Assembly: GCA_964576535.1 (NCBI GenBank)
Contig: CAZNWB010000001.1
Coordinates: 1 to 64,000 of the forward strand
Origin: 2-02-FULL-66-22 sp964576535
GTDB lineage: Bacteria; Methylomirabilota; Methylomirabilia; Methylomirabilales; 2-02-FULL-66-22
Direction: 5' to 3'
Length of the DNA stretch: 64,000 bases
This document shows, piece after piece, positions 25,624 through 34,550 of this stretch (position 1 is the first letter of the stretch; every line of letters starts with the position of its first letter). The notes under the pieces were generated by a model. The model was not told the DNA's origin. It ran no database searches and saw only the letters and a list, made by a program, of their open reading frames with translations. The translations under genes were made by a program, and so were the position numbers.

Positions 25624-25661
25624 GGTGCGATTTATAGCCCAACATAACATGGAATGGCAAT

Positions 25662-25686
25662 AATAAAGTTATAAAGGCCTGACCCC
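25662..25686 (-). repeat. Right terminal inverted repeat of RAYT element
   Basis: It is the exact reverse complement of 24656-24680. A further CTGACCCCGAATT copy at 25692-25704 extends the right side only. Confidence 0.85.
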
Positions 25687-25733
25687 GAATTCTGACCCCG
25701 AATTGGCTTCGGCAAGGTGCGCTGGCCAGGAGT

Positions 25734-26885
<1,152 letters not shown>

Positions 26886-26900
26886 TGTTCCTTCAAATGA

Positions 26901-27033
26901 GCGTTCGGTCGTTCGGGGCACCCACGCCACGGCGGTGGAGATCCACCGCGGTGCCGTGGGTCCCGGTGGTTCGGTCGTTCTTGATCTGAGGGAACCACCG
27001 AACGACCGAACTGCCGAACCGTCGAACGCTTTA
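26901..27033. repeat. GTTCGGTGG-type hairpin array with nested 50-bp hairpin
   Basis: CGTTCGGTCGTTCGG units on the left face CGAACCGTCGAACGC units on the right. Inside lies a second strong hairpin at about 26917-26966, made of GGGCACCCACG-type and CGTGGGTCCC-type arms around GGTGGAGATCCACC. It starts 5 bases after the DUF35 gene stop and ends at the ribosome-binding site of the ACAD gene. Confidence 0.85.
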
Positions 27034-27038
27034 TGTTC

Positions 27039-27575
27039 CTAGGCGGGTACGAAATACACGTCCGTCGGCTTGAACTTGGACAGGCGCTTGAACTGCGCGC
27101 GCACCTTCATTCCCACCCAGTCCAGGGACGGCTTGAGCGGGTCCACCCCCATCAGCCGGGCCAGGAACAGGGTGTTTACCCCCGGCCACTCGACCAGGAT
27201 GAGGACGAAGGGAGTCTCCTTCAGGAACTCCTCGCTGCCGTAGTGGCAGACCGTGAAGGTATGGACGTTGCCTTCCTTCGGCAGCTCGACCCAGTCACAC
27301 TCGCCCCCGCAGTACATGCAGTGCAGCCGGGGCGTGCCGTAGGTGTACTTGCACGGCGCGCACCGCGTCCCCAGCAGCTTCCCGTTGGCCAGGCCGGCAA
27401 AGAAGGGTGAATCCTGGCCGTAGCTGTGGATATAATCAATGTGATAGGGCTGCTTGATGATGATGGGCGCCATCCCCTTCAGGTCCTTGAGATCCTTGGG
27501 GAACGGCACGTTGAACAGGATGGTCCCGTCGTCGGTCTCCGGGAGCTTCACCCGCTTCATCTCTTTCTCGCTCAT
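27039..27575 (-). CDS. DUF35 (OB-fold plus zinc ribbon) partner of thiolase
   Basis: A 178-residue protein starting at the ATG 27575, inside the last bases of the thiolase-like gene's region with AAGGGG upstream; the much longer open frame is a shadow. The zinc ribbon is C-A-P-C-K-Y ... C-M-Y-C (TRCAPCKYTYGTPRLHCMYC, residues about 65-84). The OB-fold follows (GNVHTFTVCHYGSEEFLKETPFVLILVEWPGVNTLFLARL). DUF35 proteins partner with SCP2-type thiolases in acyl-CoA condensation or cleavage; the start codon lies 3 bases before the thiolase stop codon's complement, showing tight coupling. It likely shapes the active site or substrate channel of that enzyme. Confidence 0.9.
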   Translation of the reverse strand: MSEKEMKRVKLPETDDGTILFNVPFPKDLKDLKGMAPIIIKQPYHIDYIHSYGQDSPFFAGLANGKLLGTRCAPCKYTYGTPRLHCMYCGGECDWVELPKEGNVHTFTVCHYGSEEFLKETPFVLILVEWPGVNTLFLARLMGVDPLKPSLDWVGMKVRAQFKRLSKFKPTDVYFVPA

Positions 27576-27577
27576 GG

Positions 27578-28891
27578 CTAGAACCCCTTCTCGAGGATCG
27601 AGACCACGACGTAGGTCCCCGTGCCGGCGTGGCTGTGGATGGCCCCACGCCGTGCGTTTTTCACCTGGAGCTGCTCGCTGCCGAAGTGCTTCCCGATACT
27701 CCCCTGGAGCTGCCACAGGGCGAAGACCGCCTGCATGAGACCCGTGGCCCCCACGGGATGACCGCAGGCAATGAGGCCTCCTGACGGGTTCACCGGGATC
27801 GTTCCCTGCTCCGAAAAGGGATACCCGTAATCCAGGTTCGGCATGAAGGGCTTGCCGGCCTCGACGAACTTGCCCCCCTCTCCGTAGCGGCAGAGGCCCA
27901 TGTCCTCGTAGGTCTGGATCTCGGACGAGGTGTAGGCGTCGTGCAGCTCGATGAAGTTTAGCTCCGCGATCGGGTTGGTGATCCCGGCCATCTGGTAGGC
28001 GGTCTTGGACGCCATGCGCCCGGCCCGGAACGAGTGGACCCCGGGATACTTCAACCCCTTGTAATCCTCGGCCTTCTCGTGGGGGAGCCGAATGACCTCG
28101 GCGTGGGGCCGGTCCGCCATTCGCATGGTGTCGATGCCTCCACCTACGCCGGTCACCTTGGCGGGCTTTGGCCGGCGGCCCGTGGCCTTCTCCAGCTTGT
28201 TCAAACCCTCCTCGCTGGCAAGAATGACGACGGCCGCGCCATCGCTCATAACGCAGATGTCCAGCATGGTGAGGGGCCAGGCCACCATCTCCGAGGCCCG
28301 GACATCCTCGATTCGGATCTTCATCCGCTTCTGGGCGTATGGGTTGTGCAAGGCGTTGTTGTGATTCTTCACCGAGACCAGCGCCATCTGCTCCACGGAG
28401 GTTCCGAACTCCTGCATGTGGCGGACCACCATCATGGCGTAATAGCCGGAGTAGAAGCCGCCCACCGGGTAGTCGAAGCTCACATCCGAGGCCAGGGCGA
28501 TGAACTCGTTCCCCTTCCATGTATTCACGTGGGACATCGTTTCCCAACCGTACACGACGCAGAGGTCAAACCGGCCGGAGGCCACGGTCTCCCACCCCGA
28601 CTGGAATGCCACCCCACCCGTGGCACCCCCCGCCTCAATGCGCTTGGTGGGCTTGGGACACAGGCCCAGGTAGTCCTGGACCATGCTCCCCGCCTTGAGC
28701 TGGCGCATGAAGTGATCCGAGAAATAGGACGCCACGGTCCCGTCCACGATCTCGGCGGCCTTCCGGAATTCCAGCCCGATGTCCTTGAGGGCGTAATCGT
28801 ACGCCTCCTTGACCATCGCCTGGAACGTCACGTCCGGCCGTGCCTTGGCGAACTTGCTGACCCCCCCCGAAACCAGGTACACGGGTCGCAT
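27578..28891 (-). CDS. Thiolase-like (SCP2-type) protein lacking nucleophilic Cys
   Basis: A 437-residue thiolase-fold protein. Where SCP2-type thiolases have the nucleophilic Cys in EAxCASG, this protein reads E-A-G-G-A-T-G-G, and the C-terminal second Cys is replaced by a His/Ala stretch (AIHSHAGTGTYVVV). The conserved His region is present (NPSGGLIACGHPVGATGLMQAV), as is FIELHDAYTSSEIQTYEDMGL. With the DUF35 protein it would form a complex that binds acyl-CoA, but standard Claisen chemistry looks impossible without the Cys. Cys-less members of this family exist in aldolase-type (retro-aldol) complexes with DUF35, so an aldolase role is a good alternative. The operon context is mutase and beta-oxidation genes. 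Confidence 0.8.
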   Translation of the reverse strand: MRPVYLVSGGVSKFAKARPDVTFQAMVKEAYDYALKDIGLEFRKAAEIVDGTVASYFSDHFMRQLKAGSMVQDYLGLCPKPTKRIEAGGATGGVAFQSGWETVASGRFDLCVVYGWETMSHVNTWKGNEFIALASDVSFDYPVGGFYSGYYAMMVVRHMQEFGTSVEQMALVSVKNHNNALHNPYAQKRMKIRIEDVRASEMVAWPLTMLDICVMSDGAAVVILASEEGLNKLEKATGRRPKPAKVTGVGGGIDTMRMADRPHAEVIRLPHEKAEDYKGLKYPGVHSFRAGRMASKTAYQMAGITNPIAELNFIELHDAYTSSEIQTYEDMGLCRYGEGGKFVEAGKPFMPNLDYGYPFSEQGTIPVNPSGGLIACGHPVGATGLMQAVFALWQLQGSIGKHFGSEQLQVKNARRGAIHSHAGTGTYVVVSILEKGF

Positions 28892-28924
28892 ACTCAGCCC
28901 CCCACTCGTTCACACGCTAAACGA

Positions 28925-29329
28925 TCACCTGGGTTTCACGTTGGTCTTCACGAAGGCAATGGCATCCTGGGTGCTGGCACCCGGCGTGTAGACTTCGGCG
29001 ATCCCGCAGGCCTTCAGCTTGGGGATGTCCTCGTCAGGAATGGTGCCCCCGCCAAAGACCAGGACGTCGTCCGCACCCCGGGCCTTCAGGAGTTCCATCA
29101 CCTTGGGAAATAGATGCATGTGGGCCCCGGAGAGGCAGCTCATGCCGATGACGTCCACGTCTTCCTGGATGGCGGCGCTCACGATCATCTCCGGCGTCTG
29201 CCGTAACCCGGTGTAGATGACCTCCATCCCCGCGTCGCGAAACGCCCGCGCAATGACTTTCGCTCCTCGGTCGTGTCCATCTAATCCCGGTTTGGCAATC
29301 AATACTCGAATCTTCCGCTCATTGGTCAT
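28925..29329 (-). CDS. B12-binding subunit of acyl-CoA mutase
   Basis: A 134-residue protein from the ATG 29329 (MTNERKIRVLIAKPGLDGHDRG). The base-off motif DxHxxG is at residues 18-23 with His at position 20, ready to ligate cobalt. The remainder is the Rossmann-like B12 domain (GMEVIYTGLRQTPEMIVSAAIQEDVDVIGMSCLSGAHMH, then DVLVFGGGTIPDEDIPKLKACGI). It forms the small subunit of a heteromeric mutase with the large subunit directly upstream. Such split mutases occur in archaea and many bacteria. MeaB is encoded at 22.4 kb. Its usual reaction would be methylmalonyl-CoA/succinyl-CoA or a related skeletal isomerisation. Confidence 0.9.
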   Translation of the reverse strand: MTNERKIRVLIAKPGLDGHDRGAKVIARAFRDAGMEVIYTGLRQTPEMIVSAAIQEDVDVIGMSCLSGAHMHLFPKVMELLKARGADDVLVFGGGTIPDEDIPKLKACGIAEVYTPGASTQDAIAFVKTNVKPR

Positions 29330-29360
29330 GGCTCTGTCCCCTGGCCCCTGGCCCCCGTCT

Positions 29361-31061
29361 CTAAATGATATTCGGCTCCGTGTACTCGCCCCACGCCTCG
29401 CGCAAGACGCCGATGATCTCGCCCACCGTCGCCTGGGCCTTGACTGCCTCCAAGATCTTCGGCATGAGCACGTCTTTCCCCCACGGGTCCTTGCCCAGGG
29501 CGGCGGCGCGCAGATCGTCAATCGCGCGATTCCACCGGTCCTTGTCCCGGCTCTTTCGAAGCGAGGCCAGGCGCTCCACCTGCTTCCGGTGCAGTGCCTC
29601 GTCAATGAGGAGAATGGGGATCGGGCGCTGCTCATTGTCATCCACGAAGCGGTTCACGCCCACGATCACCTTCTCCCCCCGCTCCACCGCCCGCTGGTAG
29701 GCATAGGCGGAGTTGGCAATCTCCTGCTGCGGGAATCCCAACTCGATGGCACGAACCATCCCGCCCAGCTCGTCAATGCGGCGCAGGTAGTCGAGGGCCC
29801 CTTCCTCCATCTCGTCGGTCAGCCGCTCGATGAAATAGGACCCGGCCAGCGGGTCAATGGTATTGGTCGCGCCCGTTTCGTGCGCGATCACCTGCTGCGT
29901 CCGGAGGGCGATGGTCACCGCCTCTTGCGTGGGCAGGGCGTAGGCTTCGTCCATGGAGTTGGTGTGCAACGACTGGGTACCGCCCAGGACGCCGGCGAGG
30001 GCCTGGAGGGCCACCCGGGCGATGTTCACGTACGGCTGCTGCGCCGTGAGGGACACCCCGGCGGTCTGGGCGTGGGTCCGGAGCATCCAGGAGCGGGGAT
30101 TCTTGGCCTTGAACCGCTCCCGCATCAGGCGCGCCCACAGCCGACGAGCCGCGCGGAACTTGGCGATCTCCTCGAAGAGATCGTTGTGGATGTCCCAGAA
30201 GAACGAAAGCCGCGGCGCGAAGTCGTCCACGTCCAGACCGGCTCGGATCCCTTCCTCGACATAGGTGACGCCGTCGGCGATGGTAAAGGCCAGCTCCTGC
30301 AGCGCGGTGGCGCCCGCCTCGCGGATGTGATACCCGCTGATGCTGATGGTGTTCCACTTGGGGAAGTGCCGGCTGCCGAACAGGATGGTGTCGGTCACGA
30401 GGCGGAGCGACGGCTTCAAGGGAAAGATGTATTCCTTCTGGGCGATGTACTCCTTCAGGATGTCGTTCTGGAGCGTCCCCCCGATGTCGTCGTGGGCGAC
30501 CCCCATCTGCTCGCACACCGCGATGTACATGGCCCATGCCACCGCCGCGGTCGAGGTGATCGTCATGGAGGTGGTGACCTTGTCCAGGGGCAGGCCGCGG
30601 AACAGGACCTCCATGTCCTGAATCGAGTCGATGGCCGCCCCGCACTTCCCCACTTCGCCAAACGCCAAGGGATGATCGGAATCGTACCCCATGAGGGTCG
30701 GCAGGTGGAACGCCACCGACAGGCCCATCTGCCCCTGTCCCAGGAGATACCGGTAGCGCTGGTTGGTCTCCTCGGCCGAGCCAAAGCCCGAGTACTGCCG
30801 CATGGTCCAGAGCCTGCCCCGGTACATCGTGGACTGGACCCCGCGGGTGAACGGATACTCCCCGGGAAATCCCAGGTCCTTTCGGTAATCCAGCTCAGGG
30901 ACGTCCAGGGGCGTGTATAGGCGTTCGATCGGTTTCCCGGACACGGTGGTGAACCGGTCGGACAGTTCCGGGGCCCGGTCCACATGCGGCCCCAGCGTCT
31001 CTCGTTCCCAACGGGCCTTGTCCTGTTTCAGCCGCTCAATTTCTTCCGGGTCGAACGTCAT
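29361..31061 (-). CDS. Acyl-CoA mutase large (catalytic) subunit
   Basis: A 566-residue B12 mutase catalytic subunit with the TIM-barrel motifs LWTMRQYSGFGSAEETNQRY, GLSVAFHLPTLMGYDSDHPLA, SISGYHIREAGATALQELAF and ETGATNTIDPLAGSYFIE. The Tyr of RQYSGFG matches the Tyr that marks methylmalonyl-CoA mutase, but the other specificity position is Gln (IAQKEYIFP), where methylmalonyl-CoA mutases of the human/Propionibacterium type have Arg. Isobutyryl- and 2-hydroxyisobutyryl-CoA mutases carry Gln there. Substrate assignment is therefore open; a small acyl-CoA isomerised near the end of an odd- or branched-chain pathway is likely. It pairs with the small subunit gene 31 bp downstream. Confidence 0.9.
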   Translation of the reverse strand: MTFDPEEIERLKQDKARWERETLGPHVDRAPELSDRFTTVSGKPIERLYTPLDVPELDYRKDLGFPGEYPFTRGVQSTMYRGRLWTMRQYSGFGSAEETNQRYRYLLGQGQMGLSVAFHLPTLMGYDSDHPLAFGEVGKCGAAIDSIQDMEVLFRGLPLDKVTTSMTITSTAAVAWAMYIAVCEQMGVAHDDIGGTLQNDILKEYIAQKEYIFPLKPSLRLVTDTILFGSRHFPKWNTISISGYHIREAGATALQELAFTIADGVTYVEEGIRAGLDVDDFAPRLSFFWDIHNDLFEEIAKFRAARRLWARLMRERFKAKNPRSWMLRTHAQTAGVSLTAQQPYVNIARVALQALAGVLGGTQSLHTNSMDEAYALPTQEAVTIALRTQQVIAHETGATNTIDPLAGSYFIERLTDEMEEGALDYLRRIDELGGMVRAIELGFPQQEIANSAYAYQRAVERGEKVIVGVNRFVDDNEQRPIPILLIDEALHRKQVERLASLRKSRDKDRWNRAIDDLRAAALGKDPWGKDVLMPKILEAVKAQATVGEIIGVLREAWGEYTEPNII

Positions 31062-31130
31062 GAATCCCCTCCGCCTTCAAGGGTCCTTCATCCCAAATTT
31101 GCCCGGCACATCGTCCCGTCTCGCTGCCGT

Positions 31131-31188
31131 CCCCTCGCCCCCACCCCGCCCCCGGCGGGGTACCCGGGAGAGGGTTAGAGTGAGGGGG
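31131..31188. repeat. CCCTCGCCCCCACCCC hairpin with CCCGCCCCCGGCGGG core
   Basis: The outer arms CCCTCGCCCCCAC and AGAGTGAGGG pair loosely, and a tight CCCCGCCCCCGGCGGGG hairpin plus GGGTACCCGG lies inside. It shares pieces with the 20.2 and 21.2 kb hairpins. Confidence 0.55.
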
Positions 31189-32323
31189 AAAGAAGGTGTC
31201 GGGAAATGATCAGCCGGTGGACCTCCGACGTGCCCTCGTAGATCGTCAGGACCCGGGCGTCTCTGGCGTAACGCTCCACCGGGAAATCCTGAAGATAGCC
31301 GTACCCGCCGTGAATCTGCACGGCCTCGTAGGCTGCGCGGTTGGCGACTTCGGACGCGAAAAGCTTGGCCATCGAGGCCTCCGCGGTGAATGACAGGCCG
31401 CGATCCTTCCGCACGGCCGCGCGGAACGTCAAGAGGCGTGCGGCCTCGATCTCCGTGGCCATGTCGGCCAGCTTCCACTGGATCGCCTGGAAGTTTCCGA
31501 TCGGCTGCCCGAACTGCCGGCGCTCCTTGGCATACCGGATCGAGGCATCCAGGCAGGCCTGGGCGATGCCCACCGCCTGGGCCGCGATGCCCGCCCGCCC
31601 GTTGACCAAAGAGGCCATGGCGATCTTGAAGCCCTCGCCCTCCTCTCCGATCCGGTTCTCGATTGGGACGTGGCAGTCTTCCAGCACGAGTTCGACCGTA
31701 TCTGACGCCCGGAGGCCCATCTTCTCTTCGCGCTTCCCGACCCGGAACCCCGCCATCGAGGGCGCGACCAGGAACGCCGTGATTCCCTTGTCACCCTGGG
31801 ACGGGTCACTGGATGCGAACAGAATGATGACCCCGGCACGACTCCCGCTCGTCACGAAGAGCTTTGTCCCGTTCAGGACGTAGTGTGCTCCCCGCCGCAC
31901 GGCCGCCGTCCGGAGGCTTGCCGCATCGCTCCCGCTCGTGGGCTCGCTCAAGGAGAAGGCGCCCAGGATCTCGCCGCGGCAGAGGGCGGGCAGGTACGTC
32001 CGCCGCTGGGTCTCCGTGCCGTAGCGGTAGATGATCTCGCAGGTCAAGGTGTTGTGGAGGGATACCGTCACGGCGGTACTGGCGCAGGCCCGGCTGATCT
32101 CCATCAGGGCCAGGCAACTGCTGACGGTATCCGCGCCCGCCCCGCCGTATTCCGGCGGCAGCGTCATTCCCAGGATGCCCAGATCCGCCAGGCGCTGCAG
32201 GGGCTTCTCCGGAAACTGTTTAAGCCGATCCAGCTCGCCCGCGAGCGGCGCGAGCTCTTTCTCGGCGAACTCCCGCACCGTGTCGCGGATCAGGCGCTGC
32301 GCGTCCGTGAGCTGAAAGTTCAT
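31175..32323 (-). CDS. Acyl-CoA dehydrogenase
   Basis: A 382-residue ACAD starting MNFQLTDAQRLIRDTVREF. Motifs are LPPEYGGAGADTVSSCLALMEISRA, FSLSEPTSGSDAASLRTAAV, and the C-terminal YEAVQIHGGYGYLQDFPVERYARDARVLTIYEGTSEVHRLIISRHLL with the catalytic Glu in IYEGTSE. It lies between the Fe-S reductase gene and the mutase large subunit gene, in the same direction. It should pass electrons to the operon's EtfAB. The chain specificity is unknown. It is more similar in motif wording to the third ACAD of the operon than to the first. Confidence 0.9.
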   Translation of the reverse strand: MNFQLTDAQRLIRDTVREFAEKELAPLAGELDRLKQFPEKPLQRLADLGILGMTLPPEYGGAGADTVSSCLALMEISRACASTAVTVSLHNTLTCEIIYRYGTETQRRTYLPALCRGEILGAFSLSEPTSGSDAASLRTAAVRRGAHYVLNGTKLFVTSGSRAGVIILFASSDPSQGDKGITAFLVAPSMAGFRVGKREEKMGLRASDTVELVLEDCHVPIENRIGEEGEGFKIAMASLVNGRAGIAAQAVGIAQACLDASIRYAKERRQFGQPIGNFQAIQWKLADMATEIEAARLLTFRAAVRKDRGLSFTAEASMAKLFASEVANRAAYEAVQIHGGYGYLQDFPVERYARDARVLTIYEGTSEVHRLIISRHLLSPSL

Positions 32324-32328
32324 AACAG

Positions 32329-32419
32329 GCGTTCGATTGTTCGAGCGTTCGGTGGTTCGGTGGTTCGCATTCCGAGAGAACGATCGAACAACCGAACTGC
32401 CGAACGACCGAACGCTTTT
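32329..32419. repeat. GTTCGGTGG-type hairpin array
   Basis: GTTCGATTGTTCGAGCGTTC and GGTGGTTCGGTGGTTCG on the left face CGAACAACCGAACTGCCGAAC on the right. It begins 4 bases after the Fe-S reductase stop and ends 6 bases before the ACAD ATG. Confidence 0.85.
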
Positions 32420-32422
32420 GCA

Positions 32423-34396
32423 CTAAAGTGAACGTGCCACCAGCTCCGCCAGATCCATCGCCTTCATCTGCTCCGTCGCGTCCTTGGCCCGGAGGCCATC
32501 CTCGAACATCGTGAGGCAGAAGGGACAGGCCGTCCCCACCACGTCCGGCTTGACCCGCAGCGCCTCTTCGGTCCGCTCGATATTCACCCGTTTTCCGATC
32601 CGCTCCTCGAACCACATCATGCCGCCGCCGGCGCCGCAGCAGAACCCCTGTTCCCGGTTGCGCTCCATCTCTTTCGTCTGCACCCCCGGCAGCATCTGGA
32701 GGATCTGGCGCGGCGCTTCGAAGATCCCGTTGTGCCGGCCCAGGTAGCAGGCATCGTGGTACGCGATGGTCTGCTCGATCGGCTTGCTGGGTGTAACCCG
32801 GCCCTGCTGCAGGAGATCGTTGATCAGGACCGAGTGGTGGGTCACCTGGTAGTGGCCGCCGAACTGCCCGTATTCGTTCTGAAGGGTGTTGAAGCAGTGT
32901 GGGCACGCCGTGATGATCTTCTTCACGCCGTACCCGTTCAGCGTCCCGATGTTGGCCTGGGCCTGCATCTGGAACAGGAACTCGTGGCCGATCCGCCGAG
33001 CGGGATCGCCGGTGCAGCGCTCGCCCTCTCCCAGGATGGCAAAATCCACCCCAGCCGCCTGGAGCACCTGCACCAGGGCCCGGGCCACCTTCTGGGTGCG
33101 GTCGTCAAAGGCGGCGGCACAACCCACCCAGTACAGGTACTCGGCCGAGCCCTTCTCCGCAAGCAGTGGGACGTCCAGGCCTTGGGCCCACGCCGTCCGG
33201 CTGGGGACCGCCCCCTGATAGGGGTGGCCGCGCGTCTCCATCCCCCGCATGGCCGCCTGCATGGGCTCAGGGAATCGCGCCTCTTCCATGACCAGGAAGC
33301 GCCGCATGTTGATGATCTTGGGAATGGGCTCGATCAAGACCGGACACGCCTGATGGCAGGCGCCGCACGTGGTACAGGCCCAGAGCACGTCCTCGCTGAT
33401 GATGCCGCCGACCATCGGCTTGCCGTTCCCTTTGCCTTTGCTCTTGGCCAGCAGGTGGTCGCGGAGGTCAATAATGAGCCCCTTGGGTGTCAGAGGCTTT
33501 CCCGTGGCCCAGGCCGGGCAGGCATCCTGGCACCGCCCGCACTCCGTGCAGGCCATGAGGTCCAGGAGGTCCTTGCGGGGGAAGCCCTGGATCGTCGAGA
33601 TGCCGAAGTGCTCCGCCTCTTCCAGGGCGACCGGCTGGATCACGCCCGAGGGCTGCGGCCGGCGCAGGGCGATATTGGCCCCCGCCGCCAGGATATGACG
33701 GATCAGCGTGTACGGGAGCAGGGCGATGAACCCGAAGGCCAGGACCGCGTGTCCCCACCACGCCACCCGGTGCCACTGGGCCTGCTGGGATTGGGGGAAG
33801 CCCGCAAAGCCAAGGCCCGCCACCCAGCCCCCCGGGGACCAGAGCCCCCAGGGGTCCCGGGTAGCCACGATCCGCAACCCCTCGACCACGAAGCCGCTCA
33901 CCAGGATCGCGAGAAACAACCAGAGAAAGAGACCGTAGCCCTCGGCGTCCCTCGGCTTCCACAACCGCGCCGGCCGTGCGCCGTACCGCCGGACCAGCGC
34001 GACGATCACCCCCAGCACCGCGGCCACGCCGAACAGGTCCACGGTCAGGGACATGAAGTAGAGGTAGAAATTGCCCGAGAGCGTTGGCAGACCCAGGTAA
34101 TCCTGGAGGGCGACGAGGCAGGTGGCGATGAACAACACCCCGAACCCCCAGGAGATGGCGGCATGCAGGCTTCCCCCCAGCGGCTGCGCGAGCAGCCGGC
34201 GCTGCAGCACCGCCTGCTGCAGGATCTCGCCAATCTGGCGGCCAAGCGGGGGGATGTCCTTGTCCGGCTGTCCGAGCGCGAGGACCTTGACGAAGCGGTA
34301 GCACCCGTAGAGGAAGATCGCCAGAAAAGGGAGGAAGAGAGGATACATCCAAAGATGCGCGGGGATGTTCCAGTAGATTTCCCGGGAAGGGATCAT
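32423..34396 (-). CDS. Membrane Fe-S oxidoreductase, ETF:quinone type
   Basis: A 657-residue protein in three parts. Residues 1-260 hold about six membrane segments like nitrate reductase gamma/cytochrome b subunits, with candidate heme His residues (GGSLHAAISWGFG, AWWGHAVLAFGF). Residues 280-360 carry two CX2CX2CX3C 4Fe-4S sites (CTECGRCQDACPA and CTTCGACHQACPV). The C-terminal part has two CCG domains (VGCAAAF ... ACPHCF; YHDACYLGRHNGIF ... GFCCGAGGG ... ACPFC) as in heterodisulfide reductase HdrB/HdrD. The whole architecture is that of the Fe-S/cytochrome-b protein linking EtfAB to the quinone pool in fatty-acid and aromatic degradation. Its genes EtfAB and three ACADs are neighbours in the same operon. 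Confidence 0.9.
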   Translation of the reverse strand: MIPSREIYWNIPAHLWMYPLFLPFLAIFLYGCYRFVKVLALGQPDKDIPPLGRQIGEILQQAVLQRRLLAQPLGGSLHAAISWGFGVLFIATCLVALQDYLGLPTLSGNFYLYFMSLTVDLFGVAAVLGVIVALVRRYGARPARLWKPRDAEGYGLFLWLFLAILVSGFVVEGLRIVATRDPWGLWSPGGWVAGLGFAGFPQSQQAQWHRVAWWGHAVLAFGFIALLPYTLIRHILAAGANIALRRPQPSGVIQPVALEEAEHFGISTIQGFPRKDLLDLMACTECGRCQDACPAWATGKPLTPKGLIIDLRDHLLAKSKGKGNGKPMVGGIISEDVLWACTTCGACHQACPVLIEPIPKIINMRRFLVMEEARFPEPMQAAMRGMETRGHPYQGAVPSRTAWAQGLDVPLLAEKGSAEYLYWVGCAAAFDDRTQKVARALVQVLQAAGVDFAILGEGERCTGDPARRIGHEFLFQMQAQANIGTLNGYGVKKIITACPHCFNTLQNEYGQFGGHYQVTHHSVLINDLLQQGRVTPSKPIEQTIAYHDACYLGRHNGIFEAPRQILQMLPGVQTKEMERNREQGFCCGAGGGMMWFEERIGKRVNIERTEEALRVKPDVVGTACPFCLTMFEDGLRAKDATEQMKAMDLAELVARSL

Positions 34397-34448
34397 CCGG
34401 ACGACTCCAATGTGCGACTACCACGCGGCGCGGCGCGCGTGGTCAACG

Positions 34449-34547
34449 GCGTTCGGCAGTTCGGCAGTTCGGTCGTTCGGTGGTACGAGAACAACCGAAC
34501 AACCGAACCGTCGAATCCCGCAAGGCGGGAAACAGCCGAACGTTTTT
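34449..34547. repeat. GTTCGGCAG/GTTCGGTGG-type hairpin array with CCCGCAAGGCGGG insert
   Basis: GTTCGGCAGTTCGGCAGTTCG and GGTCGTTCGG units on the left face CGAACAACCGAACCGTCGAA and AGCCGAACG on the right. A CCCGCAAGGCGGG hairpin is inserted near the right end. It lies between the EtfA stop (three bases away) and the Fe-S gene. Confidence 0.85.
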
Positions 34548-34550
34548 GCA

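Larger units (their letters stand above)
24656..25686. mobile_element. RAYT-type transposon bounded by perfect 25-bp inverted repeats
   Basis: A transposase gene is enclosed by a 25-bp perfect inverted repeat, 24656-24680 and 25662-25686, each beginning GGGGTCAGGCC and continuing into an A/T-rich half. The right end is followed by one more CTGACCCCGAATT unit. The left repeat overlaps the transposase stop codon. It sits between the convergent M24 gene and the acyl-CoA dehydrogenase gene. Confidence 0.8.

Noticed and set aside
26901..27033. CRISPR array
   Set aside because: Units of about 9 bases follow each other without unique spacers and form inverted halves, and there are no cas genes.
27039..28547. 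502-residue open frame as one gene
   Set aside because: Only the last 178 codons match DUF35; the rest is a shadow of the thiolase-like gene on the same strand.
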